Assembly: GCA_035518715.1 (NCBI GenBank)
Contig: DATIXJ010000051.1
Span: 1-64,000, forward strand
Origin: DATIXJ01 sp035518715
GTDB taxonomy: Bacteria > Bacteroidota > Ignavibacteria > UBA10030 > SZUA-254
DNA: 64,000 nt
Reading direction: 5' to 3'
Below the pieces are notes generated by a model, which did not search any database, was not told the DNA's origin, and saw only the letters and a list, made by a program, of their open reading frames with translations. Both the position numbers and the translations under genes were made by a program. This document shows positions 51,992 to 61,129 of the stretch, piece by piece (within the stretch, counting starts at the first letter, position 1; the number at the start of each line of letters is the position of its first letter).

Positions 51992-54697
51992 ATGAAAGAT
52001 TCGATACACGTTCTTCTCTTCGCCCTGTTGTTTCTTATGGTCGCACAGATTGCTGTCTCGCAGTCGGTGACCGTCGGGAAGCAAAGCTCTGCTCCGTCTC
52101 AGCGAGCCACCGTCCATCGTGCGATGAAACCCTCGGGCGTAACCTCGGCACTCGTCGGGCCCGTATTTCCGCCTCCGCTGGGAGTGAATTTCACTCAAGT
52201 CGGAGGAGTTGGCGCAATCAGTCGGACAGGAGGAGAGAACTGGTTTTTCTCCGGGGCAGCACTCTCGCAATCGACGACAATGTACTGGGGTCCGCAGGAT
52301 GGTCAGGTACAGTTCTACGAAAGCTCCACGTTCACGCCCCCGCTCCTGTTCAGCGCGGATTCCTCCAATCTCGCGGGCGGAATCGCGGTGTGGTTCGGAA
52401 GTGCCACGCTGTGGGACAAGACCGGCAGCTTTCAATTTGTGGCGGGCACGAAGTTTATTATGACCGTCACCGATTCCGTCACCGGACTTCCGATATCGCT
52501 GACGTCTGCGGGAACACTTGGTCTCCCGCCGAATGTCGGCGCAGTTGTGCCGGTTACCCCGACCTCACATTTTCTCGCAAACCTCCAATTTTTCGCCGGA
52601 GGGATGCCGGCTCTCGATTACTACGATCTCAATGTTGACGGCATCATCGGACAGGCAATAAGTTCCTTCACCGCGGGCTTTTATTATTCCAATATACCGC
52701 CGACAATCTCCTCCATTGCCGATCAGTTTGTAACAGAGGGCCTGTCGCCGGTGGGCCCGCTTTCGTTCAAAGTGACGGATGTTGAGACACTTGCGGATTC
52801 GCTGAAGGTTACCGCGTATTCGGGCAATACCACACTTCTTCCGGATTCCGGAATCGCACTCGGCGGAACAGATTCAAACCGGACGATCACACTGACACCG
52901 GCACCGAGTCAGATCGGGACAAGTCTCGTTACCATCACCGTCTCCGATGGAACGGATTCAACGAGCACTTCGTTCACACTTCACATCAATCTGAACACGC
53001 TGAGTCTCGGCTCGCTGGAAGACAACGACGGCAGCTTCGGTACTACCGGCGATCGGACGTCCAAACAGTGGCACCTCGAGATTCACAGCGGCAGCGCGGG
53101 TGGTCCTCTCGTGGCCTCCGGCGATTCCACCTCGATCCAGGGACTCAATCTTCTGGATGGCACGTACTATGCTGTTGAATCGGACAGCTCCGGATGGATA
53201 CATATGGGTGTAGTCGTTGATGGTGTCCCGACTGCAACCGGCAGCAGCAATTTTCCCATTTCGCTTGCGGGCGGACAACACTCAACAATAAACTTCGTGA
53301 ATGCCCCGCCGGTGTTCGGCGAGCTCTTCCGGAGCTTCCGGCAGGACAGCATCGCATATGATAAGGACAATCTCGGCAAACTTGGCAAGCTCGTCAAGAC
53401 GAAGGCAACGAGGGTCTTCTTTGAAGCAGCGCTGAGAAACGATTCGACGGGCATCAATTCGCTGCATGTGGAATTCGGGATCGGTATCGATCAGACGTTC
53501 CCGTTCTATACCGTTCCTCCTTCGACGATCGTTCCCGCCGATCTCAAGAACCAGAAATGGGATTGCAATTTTACCGGAACGCTCAATCCGGGCGACTCGG
53601 TCTTTATTTACGGTATGGGAAATAAGGGCAAGCTTCAGAAAATCGGCAAGTATTTCTGGAAGATCAGCTCTCTCCAGAAAGGAAAATCTCTGAAGAATCC
53701 CGCGTTCTACCAAAACTCGCCGAGATTGCCGTATCCAAACAGAGTGAACGTACTTTTTACAACGTACAACGACGGTGCGTTCACATCCACCAACGGTATG
53801 CTTCTGGGGGAGATAAAATCCGGCTCACCCGACAGCTCAAAATACTACGGCTGGGTGCTCCACAAGAAATACGGAGACGTGCTGAAATCTCTCTACGATA
53901 AGACCGCGCTTCCTCCGATTCACGATGGAGCTCCGCACGGATTTGGATTTGTCAAAGCACAGGGAAAACTGCCGAGAAGCAAAGACAACAATGTCCTTGT
54001 TGCAAATCTTATCGCCCTGAAGCTGAGTATTGCGGCGAGCGCATACGGCATCACGCCGAACGGATTCGGAGAACTGATTTATAACGATGGTACCGCCAAT
54101 CCGCTGAACGGCATGATGGTAAAAGACATCGCACACTTCGGCGATTCGCTCGTTATGGGATATTACCAGGCGCACATCCACACGTTCGCCTCTGCGGGAG
54201 ATTTCCTGAATCTCAGCACTACCATCGCTGCGATTGATTCCGCGTTCGAGGGTCCGATCGATACGACGCACTTTGCCACCTCTCTGGTGCTGACGGGTGT
54301 ACGCCGCCTGATCGACGTGCCGTTCATGCATGCGAATGTGAACGCGGCTCCGGTCACGCTGGCGCCGCACTATCAGGGTCTGATTGCAACGCCGACCGCT
54401 TACGCGCTCTACCAGAATTTCCCGAATCCCTTCAACCCTACAACGGTCATACAGTTCGATCTGCCGCAACCGTCGATCGTGACGCTGAGAGTCTACAATA
54501 TTCTGGGACAGGAAGTGGCAACGCTGGTCGACAATGAGCTGATGCAAGATGGATTCCAGGAAGTCACATTCGATGCGCATCAGTATGCGTCGGGAATCTA
54601 CTTCTACCACTTCACGGCTAGCTCGATTCCTTCAGACGATAATGGAAACAAATCTTCCACGATTTCATTCACAAAGAAGATGATACTCGTGAAGTAA
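51992..54697 (+). CDS. Large secreted protein with type IX sorting domain
   Basis: A 901-aa protein with a signal peptide (1-24, LLFALLFLMVAQIAVS). Between 30 and 230 is a beta-rich region that I do not recognise; 235-330 is an Ig-like domain resembling the first repeat of the 920-aa protein (SIADQFVTEG, TVSDGTDSTS). Residues about 345-440 look like a prealbumin-type insert (LGSLEDNDGSFGTTGDR). The long 445-800 stretch is unassigned and rich in short beta strands. The sorting domain is at about 805-901 (FPNPFNPTTVIQFDLP, ending MILVK). Function unknown. A strong bidirectional terminator follows. Confidence 0.82.
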   Translation: MKDSIHVLLFALLFLMVAQIAVSQSVTVGKQSSAPSQRATVHRAMKPSGVTSALVGPVFPPPLGVNFTQVGGVGAISRTGGENWFFSGAALSQSTTMYWGPQDGQVQFYESSTFTPPLLFSADSSNLAGGIAVWFGSATLWDKTGSFQFVAGTKFIMTVTDSVTGLPISLTSAGTLGLPPNVGAVVPVTPTSHFLANLQFFAGGMPALDYYDLNVDGIIGQAISSFTAGFYYSNIPPTISSIADQFVTEGLSPVGPLSFKVTDVETLADSLKVTAYSGNTTLLPDSGIALGGTDSNRTITLTPAPSQIGTSLVTITVSDGTDSTSTSFTLHINLNTLSLGSLEDNDGSFGTTGDRTSKQWHLEIHSGSAGGPLVASGDSTSIQGLNLLDGTYYAVESDSSGWIHMGVVVDGVPTATGSSNFPISLAGGQHSTINFVNAPPVFGELFRSFRQDSIAYDKDNLGKLGKLVKTKATRVFFEAALRNDSTGINSLHVEFGIGIDQTFPFYTVPPSTIVPADLKNQKWDCNFTGTLNPGDSVFIYGMGNKGKLQKIGKYFWKISSLQKGKSLKNPAFYQNSPRLPYPNRVNVLFTTYNDGAFTSTNGMLLGEIKSGSPDSSKYYGWVLHKKYGDVLKSLYDKTALPPIHDGAPHGFGFVKAQGKLPRSKDNNVLVANLIALKLSIAASAYGITPNGFGELIYNDGTANPLNGMMVKDIAHFGDSLVMGYYQAHIHTFASAGDFLNLSTTIAAIDSAFEGPIDTTHFATSLVLTGVRRLIDVPFMHANVNAAPVTLAPHYQGLIATPTAYALYQNFPNPFNPTTVIQFDLPQPSIVTLRVYNILGQEVATLVDNELMQDGFQEVTFDAHQYASGIYFYHFTASSIPSDDNGNKSSTISFTKKMILVK

Positions 54698-54717
54698 GAG
54701 ATTCAGGCAGGAAAGCG

Positions 54718-54750
54718 AAAAAGCCGGCCCTTCGACGAGCCGGCTTTTTT
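54718..54750. terminator. Strong bidirectional intrinsic terminator
   Basis: AAAAAGCCGGC (54718-54728) and GCCGGCTTTTT (54739-54749) form an 11-bp stem with a 10-nt loop and a T-run on both strands. It lies between two convergent genes (stops at 54697 and 54775) and should end transcription in both directions. Confidence 0.9.
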
Positions 54751-54774
54751 ATGAGTGCAGAGTGGAGCAGCTGA

Positions 54775-57700
54775 TTACTTCAGAAGCATGACTTTCTGCG
54801 TGGCGGAATAGAGGAGCTTACCGGAACGATCCGACACGATGATCCGTGCAAGATAGAGTCCCGACGGCTGTCCACCGGCGTTCCAGCGGGCAGTATGCGA
54901 TCCGGATGGCTGCAAACCGTTCACAACCTGCGCAATTTCCTCACCGAGCACGTTGTAGATCTTCAGGGATACGGTGCCGTCCTTTGTGAGATCGTACCTG
55001 AATTCCGTCGATGGATTGAACGGATTCGGATAATTTTGTTCCAATGCGAATGCTGTTGGAATGGTTTTTCCAATCGCACCCGGCGCTCTCAATCGCAGAT
55101 CCGACGGCGGCTGGTGAAGCACCAGCTCACCTTTGCCCGCCATCTGAATCTCGTTTCCGTCAATGTTCAGTGACGCGGACGCCCTGCCTGCGGCAGTCCA
55201 TGTAACTGTCACAGGATAGTTTGCCGACGTGACGAGGATCTGCATATCGCCGGGAGCGGCTGCTGCGAGGCACCCGTTCGCAAACCGCACATCGAACCCA
55301 CCGTCCGGTGGAAGCGGGGGAAGTTCATACTGCGAACTCTTTCCGTTCTGTGATTCATCGTTCGTGAAGAAGAGCGACTGGTGATGTTTCGCCGCATCGG
55401 TAAACGTCACGATATTCTCCGGTGACTTTGACGCAGTCGGGGAAGTACTCGTTGCGGGGGCTATCGAAGTTGAATTGAGATAAAGCTGACCGTCGTTCTT
55501 TGCCTTGATCCAGTAACCTCTGTGAGGCAGGAGGGTGTCCGCAATAGTGTAGGAGCCGTTATACCCGAAATAATTCGATGAAAGATTGCCCGTCGGATTC
55601 TGCTGGATCGATGAGGCGGCAATCGGTTTCGAGAGAGCGCCAATCATATTCCATCCCGCAGCGACGGAAATCGTATCTGTGGTAATCGCTGTCCCGAAGA
55701 TAAAGATGTTCTGCGCGTTGGTAAACTTGAGCCAGTAACCGGCTCCAACCTGAAGTGTATCAACCGGTGCGTAGGCATGATTGTAGATGAATGCTTTCGA
55801 AATGGCTGACGGATAGATAGCGCCCTTGGCGTGATTCGCCGGGTTCTGGGGAAGTGAGAGGAGATTCCATCCTGCTGCAACCGGATAATTGTAGACGGTG
55901 TCGAAATAATTCAGGAAGTTCAGCTCGGTTGTATCGAGCCCGCTGCGCGTGGTGACGCTGTAGACACCGTTCTGGGGAGGATACGATTGGAGCCAATCGA
56001 AATGCGTGCTCTCGGCGATCGTGTATATTCCGGGAGGAAGATTAGAGAACGAGTACGCACCTCCGGAGTTTGAGAGGACCGACTGTGTGACCGGGCCGGA
56101 AATGCTGACGCTCCATTGGGCCAGCGCCGTGTCTCCGCCATCATATATGCCGTTTTTGTTCACGTCGCTGTAGACGTTACCGCTGACCGTTGCGTTCTGG
56201 AAGTCGCCGAAATTTACATTTGTCGTATCCGTCGGCTGAAGGAGAAGAAGTCGGGTCGGGCCTCCTAAGGCAGTCCACCCTGCCGGTGACTGCTGGTGAA
56301 GGGAATAATAGGTATCGATGGCGAGTCCGCCAAATGTGAAGTTCCCCGATCCGTCGGTCACGGTGGACTCGGCGACGACGCCGGAGAGCACAATCCTGAC
56401 ACCTGCGACTCCGCCTTCGCCCGTATCCTTCACACCGTTGCCGTTGAGATCATTGAATGCGGTTCCGGAGATACTTCCGAGCCCGAGCGATGTCACGCCA
56501 AAGTATTTCAGGGCGCTGTCGGCGTTGAGGATTCCCCATCCATACAGATTGTTCGGGGTTGCGGCATTGTTTGCCGTGTTGCGCATGGCATCACGGACCT
56601 GCAGCGGGGTCAGTGAGGGGTTTGCCGACCGGATCAACGCAGCCACACCCGCCGAAAGCGGGCAGGCGAACGATGTCCCGCTTACCGAGACGTAGCCGAC
56701 GGTATCTGTCGAACTTGCCGCTTTTGTGGATACTCCCATTGCCATTACATCCGGCTTAATGCGGGCAGGAATGTCGGTTGTCGGCCCGACCGAGCTGAAG
56801 ACTGCACGTGTGCCGGTCGCATCGATTGCTCCGGCGGTGATAATGCTGTCCGCATCTGCAGGGGCATTCAGCGTGTTGTGAATTCCATCTCCACCTCCAT
56901 TGTTGCCCGCAGCATTAACGACGACAATTCCGAGCGCTGCACCGTGTGCTGCGGCCTGGGAAATAATTGCAGTGTGGCCGTTCATGTCTGCAGCAGTCAG
57001 ACTCGTATAAGGGGCATCAAATCCGAGATATCCTAACGACGTGCTTGTGACATCCACTCCGATGCTGTCTGCCCATTGGAGCGCCGCAACCCAATTGTCC
57101 TCCTCGATGGGAGTCTCGCTTGAGTCGTTCTCCGTTCGTGTCAGGAGGAAATGCGCTTTGAAAGCCGGACCGATCAGCTGTCCGGGAAAATTCCCTCCGA
57201 TCGTGGAGAGCGTCCAGATGCCGTGGGATCCAAATGTGGCATCCGGGTCGTTCGGTATCACACTCGTCTTATGATCAACAAAGTCATGCGTGGCAATAAT
57301 CACCATCGAGTCGAAGGCCTGATGGAGCGGGTTCCGGAATCCGTTATCCATCAGGCAAATCACGACACCCTGTCCGAAAATGCCGAGATCGTGAACCGGC
57401 GGAACATGAATGGTGTTGACCTGGTTGAATGACGTGCCGTAGTTCAGCGACGTCGTGCCGAGAGGCTGAGCGGGAGGCGTCGGTTCTTTTCCAAGAGGTT
57501 GGGCGATCTCATCCTGTTTCTTCTTCCATCGGCCAACCATCTCGACCTGACTGACGAACGGGAGCTGGCGGATCGATTCAATCTCTTCTTTGGTTGCCGT
57601 CACACTGACCGCGTTAAACCATTTCAGCTCGTGCCGGACATTCATCACCATACGGGACACACTCTCGACGTAGGACGAGTTTAGCGGGTAATCGGATTCG

Positions 57701-57954
57701 TCGATCACGCGGTCAGGCGAACGAAAGCGGAGACGCCGTTCGATCGAAGCCGGTGAGAGCAGGCGCGAGGCATCATTGAACGATGAAGTATGCCGGGCTC
57801 CTTTGTCTTTGAAGTAAACGAGAACGACGATGGGATCGCTCGCTTTCATTGCCGTGTATTGCCGGCTGAGAAGTTTTCCGAGCGGCGCCGGGGATGAGGC
57901 ATAGGTGACGGAAGCGAGGATCAGAAGTGCGGAAACAAGAACGATTGGTCTCAC
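54775..57954 (-). CDS. Subtilisin-like (S8) protease with SdrD-B-like repeats and type IX sorting domain
   Basis: A secreted serine endopeptidase. I start it at GTG 57954 (read RPIVLVSALLILASVTYAS), 1059 aa, because the -10 of its promoter (57999-58004) overlaps the upstream Met at 58008 and GGAG lies just before the GTG. Catalytic residues (this numbering): D203 in CLMDNG (Asn, not Thr, after the Asp), H244 in FGSHG and S428 in GTSFACP, with N352 near the oxyanion (AAGNNGGG). An N-terminal I9-like propeptide precedes. After the protease come two SdrD-B-type domains (GTAFNDLNGNGVKDTGEGG, SGNVYSDVNKNGIYDGGDT), a repeat with AGWNLLSLP / AGWNMIGAL, and the sorting domain (YPNPFNPSTEFRYDL, ending KVMLLK). 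Confidence 0.9.
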   Translation of the reverse strand: MRPIVLVSALLILASVTYASSPAPLGKLLSRQYTAMKASDPIVVLVYFKDKGARHTSSFNDASRLLSPASIERRLRFRSPDRVIDESDYPLNSSYVESVSRMVMNVRHELKWFNAVSVTATKEEIESIRQLPFVSQVEMVGRWKKKQDEIAQPLGKEPTPPAQPLGTTSLNYGTSFNQVNTIHVPPVHDLGIFGQGVVICLMDNGFRNPLHQAFDSMVIIATHDFVDHKTSVIPNDPDATFGSHGIWTLSTIGGNFPGQLIGPAFKAHFLLTRTENDSSETPIEEDNWVAALQWADSIGVDVTSTSLGYLGFDAPYTSLTAADMNGHTAIISQAAAHGAALGIVVVNAAGNNGGGDGIHNTLNAPADADSIITAGAIDATGTRAVFSSVGPTTDIPARIKPDVMAMGVSTKAASSTDTVGYVSVSGTSFACPLSAGVAALIRSANPSLTPLQVRDAMRNTANNAATPNNLYGWGILNADSALKYFGVTSLGLGSISGTAFNDLNGNGVKDTGEGGVAGVRIVLSGVVAESTVTDGSGNFTFGGLAIDTYYSLHQQSPAGWTALGGPTRLLLLQPTDTTNVNFGDFQNATVSGNVYSDVNKNGIYDGGDTALAQWSVSISGPVTQSVLSNSGGAYSFSNLPPGIYTIAESTHFDWLQSYPPQNGVYSVTTRSGLDTTELNFLNYFDTVYNYPVAAGWNLLSLPQNPANHAKGAIYPSAISKAFIYNHAYAPVDTLQVGAGYWLKFTNAQNIFIFGTAITTDTISVAAGWNMIGALSKPIAASSIQQNPTGNLSSNYFGYNGSYTIADTLLPHRGYWIKAKNDGQLYLNSTSIAPATSTSPTASKSPENIVTFTDAAKHHQSLFFTNDESQNGKSSQYELPPLPPDGGFDVRFANGCLAAAAPGDMQILVTSANYPVTVTWTAAGRASASLNIDGNEIQMAGKGELVLHQPPSDLRLRAPGAIGKTIPTAFALEQNYPNPFNPSTEFRYDLTKDGTVSLKIYNVLGEEIAQVVNGLQPSGSHTARWNAGGQPSGLYLARIIVSDRSGKLLYSATQKVMLLK

Positions 57955-57998
57955 GGGTACTCCGGGTTGATGGCAATGGAAGCTCTTTTGAATAATGG

Positions 57999-58027
57999 AT
58001 GATATCAAGTTTTAGAGGGAAAGTCAA
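57999..58027 (-). promoter_or_regulatory. Promoter of the subtilase gene
   Basis: On the minus strand TTGACT (58022-58027), 17 nt, TATCAT (57999-58004). Its position rules out the Met start at 58008. Leader about 38 nt. Confidence 0.65.
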
Positions 58028-58048
58028 GGAATGCACCGCCCATCGCAG

Positions 58049-58077
58049 TTGAATAGGCATGTTCTTTTCGTTATCTT
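58049..58077 (+). promoter_or_regulatory. Promoter of nadE
   Basis: TTGAAT (58049-58054), 17 nt, TATCTT (58072-58077). The ATG is only 9 nt after the -10, so the leader is about 3 nt. Confidence 0.6.
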
Positions 58078-58086
58078 CAGTTCGGC

Positions 58087-58929
58087 ATGGAAACTTCTTC
58101 AAAAGATGGAGCAAATCTCAGGCTGGAAGTACCGGTTGTGCGGAACCTTCTGGTGAGCTTTCTCCGGGATGAAACGAAGAAGGCAGGTTTTGAAAATGGA
58201 GTTGTCGGGCTTTCCGGCGGTGTGGATTCCGCGGTTGTCGCATATCTCGCGGCAGAGGCATTGGGGAAGGAACACGTGCTCGCCATGCTGATGCCCTATG
58301 CGACCAGCAGTCCGGAAAGCGCGGGTGACGCCGGATTGGTCCTGAAGGCGCTTGGGATCCGCGGCGAGACGATATCCATCAGCGCGATGGTCGATGCATA
58401 TCTTGAGAAGCATACCGGCATGGATAACATCAGGAAGGGCAACCTCATGGCACGCGCCCGGATGATGGTACTCTATGATGTTTCAGCGCGGGAAGGCGCA
58501 CTGGTCTTCGGCACGAGCAACAAGACGGAGATCATGCTCGGGTACGGCACGCAATTCGGCGATACCGCCTGTGCAATCAATCCTCTCGGCGATCTGTACA
58601 AGACACAGATCTGGCAGCTCGCGGACGAACTTGGTGTTCCGAAGAAGATTGTGGAGAAAAAGCCGACCGCCGATCTCTGGGCCGGACAGACCGACGAAGG
58701 GGAACTGGGGTTTTCCTACAAGCTGGTCGATCAGCTTCTGTACTATATGATTGATGAGCGACGGACGGACGCGGAGCTGCAGGAGCGAGGGTTCGAACCT
58801 CATTTCATCCAGAAAGTGAAGAGATTGGTCCAGAAAAATCAGTTTAAGCGAAGACCGCCGATCATCGCCAAAGTTTCGCATCGCACGGTGAATGTGGATT
58901 TTCGATACCCGCGTGATTGGGGAATGTGA
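58087..58929 (+). CDS. nadE: NH3-dependent NAD+ synthase
   Basis: Amidates nicotinic acid adenine dinucleotide to NAD+ using ATP and ammonia. 280 aa with no glutaminase domain. The PP-loop SGGVDS is at residues 43-48, the C-terminal catalytic region includes NKTEIMLGYGTQFGDTACAINPLGDLYKTQ and KKPTADLWAGQTDEGELG, and the P2-type loop RRPPIIAKVSHRTV ends the chain. Transcription begins within a few nt of the start codon by the promoter at 58049-58077, so translation may be leaderless. Confidence 0.95.
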   Translation: METSSKDGANLRLEVPVVRNLLVSFLRDETKKAGFENGVVGLSGGVDSAVVAYLAAEALGKEHVLAMLMPYATSSPESAGDAGLVLKALGIRGETISISAMVDAYLEKHTGMDNIRKGNLMARARMMVLYDVSAREGALVFGTSNKTEIMLGYGTQFGDTACAINPLGDLYKTQIWQLADELGVPKKIVEKKPTADLWAGQTDEGELGFSYKLVDQLLYYMIDERRTDAELQERGFEPHFIQKVKRLVQKNQFKRRPPIIAKVSHRTVNVDFRYPRDWGM

Positions 58930-58979
58930 TCACTCCGTTTCCCGCCATCTGATTCTTTCATTCCGTTCAGGATGCCTTC

Positions 58980-59729
58980 TTGTCTTCATTCAATGATACT
59001 GACGTTCAGCATCGATCCGGATCGGAAGCCGTTGCCGGAACCCTCTATATTGTCAGCACGCCGATCGGGAATCTCGGGGACATCTCCTTCCGCGCGGTGA
59101 AGATACTCTCAACCGTCGATCTCATTGCCGCGGAAGACACGCGAACGACCGGCATTCTTCTTTCTCATTGCGACATTCATAAACCGCTGGTCAGCAACTA
59201 TAGCTATAATGAAGTCCGGCGTGTCCCGGAATTGATTGAAAAGCTGAAGAAAGGGATATCGATAGCGGTGGTGTCAGATGCAGGGACTCCCGGCATTTCT
59301 GATCCCTCGGTTCGTGTGATACGGGCTGCGATCGCTGCGGAGATTCCTGTTGTGGCAATCCCGGGTGCAACGGCGTTTCTTCCGGCACTCGTTACCAGCG
59401 GGTTGCCGGTCGACCGGTTTGTGTTTGAAGGATTTCTTCCGGTCAAGAAAGGAAGAAAGACGCTTCTGGAAAAACTGAAATCGGAAGAGAGGACGATCAT
59501 TCTGTATGAATCCCCGCATCGCCTCCTGAAGACGCTTCAGGCGCTACTCGATGCGATCGGTGACCGGAAGATATCAGTCTCGCGTGAGATCACGAAGAAA
59601 TTTGAAGAGACGTTCCGCGGGAGGGTCTCGGCGGCAATTGCGCACTTCACGAAAACAACGGTAAGAGGGGAGTTTGTTCTGGTGATCGATGGGTGTCGAA
59701 ATTCCGGGGAAGGAGAGCCGGAGGAATAA
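58980..59729 (+). CDS. rsmI: 16S rRNA (cytidine1402-2'-O)-methyltransferase
   Basis: Methylates the ribose of C1402 in the ribosomal P-site of 16S rRNA. 249 aa, TTG start (reads MSSFNDTDVQ). Tetrapyrrole methylase fold: TLYIVSTPIGNLGDISFRA, ETRTTG-like AAEDTRTTGILL, VSDAGTPGISDPS and IPGATAFLPALVTSG. Length fits the short RsmI form. It follows nadE by 50 nt. Confidence 0.94.
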   Translation: MSSFNDTDVQHRSGSEAVAGTLYIVSTPIGNLGDISFRAVKILSTVDLIAAEDTRTTGILLSHCDIHKPLVSNYSYNEVRRVPELIEKLKKGISIAVVSDAGTPGISDPSVRVIRAAIAAEIPVVAIPGATAFLPALVTSGLPVDRFVFEGFLPVKKGRKTLLEKLKSEERTIILYESPHRLLKTLQALLDAIGDRKISVSREITKKFEETFRGRVSAAIAHFTKTTVRGEFVLVIDGCRNSGEGEPEE

Positions 59730-59738
59730 TCCGGGCAT

Positions 59739-61034
59739 TCACTGTATCTTCAGGAAGTAGTTCTTCGATTTGCCATCCTTCTTCACGCTGTATCCTTTTT
59801 GTAATTCCAGCCGCCAACCGTTTCCTTCGACAACCGCATTCCCGATCTTCGTCGGTGCAGTCACCGTCACTTTTTCCCATAGCAATCCGACCAGTGCCCC
59901 TTTCGTTGCCGTAAGTACACCCCAGTTGTCCGTGATCCGGAGATCAGGGTACACCGTGCCCTTGTCTTCCAGAGGCATAATGTTGTCCGGGTTGAAGGAA
60001 ATATTCATCTTCTCGAAGGGGATGTCGAGGTGAGGCTGTTCGAGGAATTCCTTCTTGTATTCCGCACGGAGACTGTCGGTTCTCTGTTTGCGCGCGGTCT
60101 CTTCCGAAAGAATATTTTTCCCGTCATACTTGTCGGCGACCGCCGATACGGCATTCTTCAGATCCCCCGGTGGCCGGATGCCATATGCGTCCAGGAAGTA
60201 CTTGGTAAGATCCGTTGAGTCCGTGATGTCTCTGTTCCATTCGTCACGCTTCAGATGCAGGAGGTAACCGTATAGCGGAATGGTCTGATAGGCAAACGAC
60301 CTGACGAATGTCGGGTTCTGGAGAAAACGGTAGAGCGTCTCCTGCAGATGCTTGTGAAAAGCCGTTTCATCGAGACCGGCAGACATCATCCCCGTATATT
60401 CCGCGAGTCCTTCGTTGAGCTCGAGCGCGTTTTCCGATGCATCGGATTTTGAAAAGAGTGACCTCCGGTAGAGGCGGAATGTGAGTGCATCTGAAACGCA
60501 CCTGGTACGTTCATCTTCGGACGGTGCGAGGACTGCATCCTTCAGCGCTTCAAGCTCAAGCCGGAGAGATATCCTCCCGTCTTTTTCGTCGAGATGATTG
60601 TTTGCCGGGTTGTAGGACTTGAAGCCGAGGTGCGGTTGTGCACGATGGAACAGTTCGTGCAGAACGAGAATGAGCCGGTTGTTCTTTGTACGCGGAAGAG
60701 GAAGTGCAACCATCGCCCAATCGATGCCGCTCCAGTGGAGCGAGGTATTTGAAATGTTGATAGTTGCCGGGAGGATGCCGGTGAAAACTGATCCTTCCTT
60801 CTTCAGTGAACCTGCAGAGTCGGGAACGTTCGCATAGATTTTCCTGCTGCTTCGCTGGACAAAGAGAAGGGGAGCGTAGAGGTCATAGTTCCAAAGCGAC
60901 TTGTGTTCTGCCGCGGCAGATTTGATCTCATCGAAATAAACGGCAAACGTATCTGCTTCGGCTCTCGACTGACCCTGCACGCGGTCGCGCGTGAACACGG
61001 CGAGTACCAAAACTGCCAGAAATGTCGATCTCAC
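59739..61034 (-). CDS. Exported zincin-like putative metallopeptidase of unrecognised family
   Basis: A 431-aa protein, GTG start at 61034, signal peptide 1-22 (TFLAVLVLAV, ending GQS). A zincin motif HELFHRAQP gives H126, E127 and H130; the downstream NEGLAEYTG (E208, E212) and RLELEAL (E160, E162) are candidates for the third ligand. The spacing is longer than in M1 (18) or M4 proteases. The C-terminal half (about 310-431) is beta-rich with no named motif. I do not recognise a MEROPS family. The promoter at 61043-61071 places the transcript start at about 61036, so the mRNA may be nearly leaderless. It is convergent with rsmI. Confidence 0.7.
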   Translation of the reverse strand: MRSTFLAVLVLAVFTRDRVQGQSRAEADTFAVYFDEIKSAAAEHKSLWNYDLYAPLLFVQRSSRKIYANVPDSAGSLKKEGSVFTGILPATINISNTSLHWSGIDWAMVALPLPRTKNNRLILVLHELFHRAQPHLGFKSYNPANNHLDEKDGRISLRLELEALKDAVLAPSEDERTRCVSDALTFRLYRRSLFSKSDASENALELNEGLAEYTGMMSAGLDETAFHKHLQETLYRFLQNPTFVRSFAYQTIPLYGYLLHLKRDEWNRDITDSTDLTKYFLDAYGIRPPGDLKNAVSAVADKYDGKNILSEETARKQRTDSLRAEYKKEFLEQPHLDIPFEKMNISFNPDNIMPLEDKGTVYPDLRITDNWGVLTATKGALVGLLWEKVTVTAPTKIGNAVVEGNGWRLELQKGYSVKKDGKSKNYFLKIQ

Positions 61035-61042
61035 GATCAGAA

Positions 61043-61071
61043 AATGTAACTTAAGTGAAGAGAATTGTCAA
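61043..61071 (-). promoter_or_regulatory. Promoter of the zincin-like gene
   Basis: On the minus strand TTGACA (61066-61071), 17 nt, TACATT (61043-61048). The GTG start is 8 nt past the -10. Confidence 0.65.
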
Positions 61072-61129
61072 GTGTTCGGCTGGCAGGAGAGGACTCGCAA
61101 GAATGCCGATCACGAGCCCGGTGAATACA

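Noticed and set aside
58785..58815. A tRNA T-loop-like GGTTCGAACC string
   Set aside because: It lies inside nadE and encodes Gly-Phe-Glu-Pro; no cloverleaf stems surround it.
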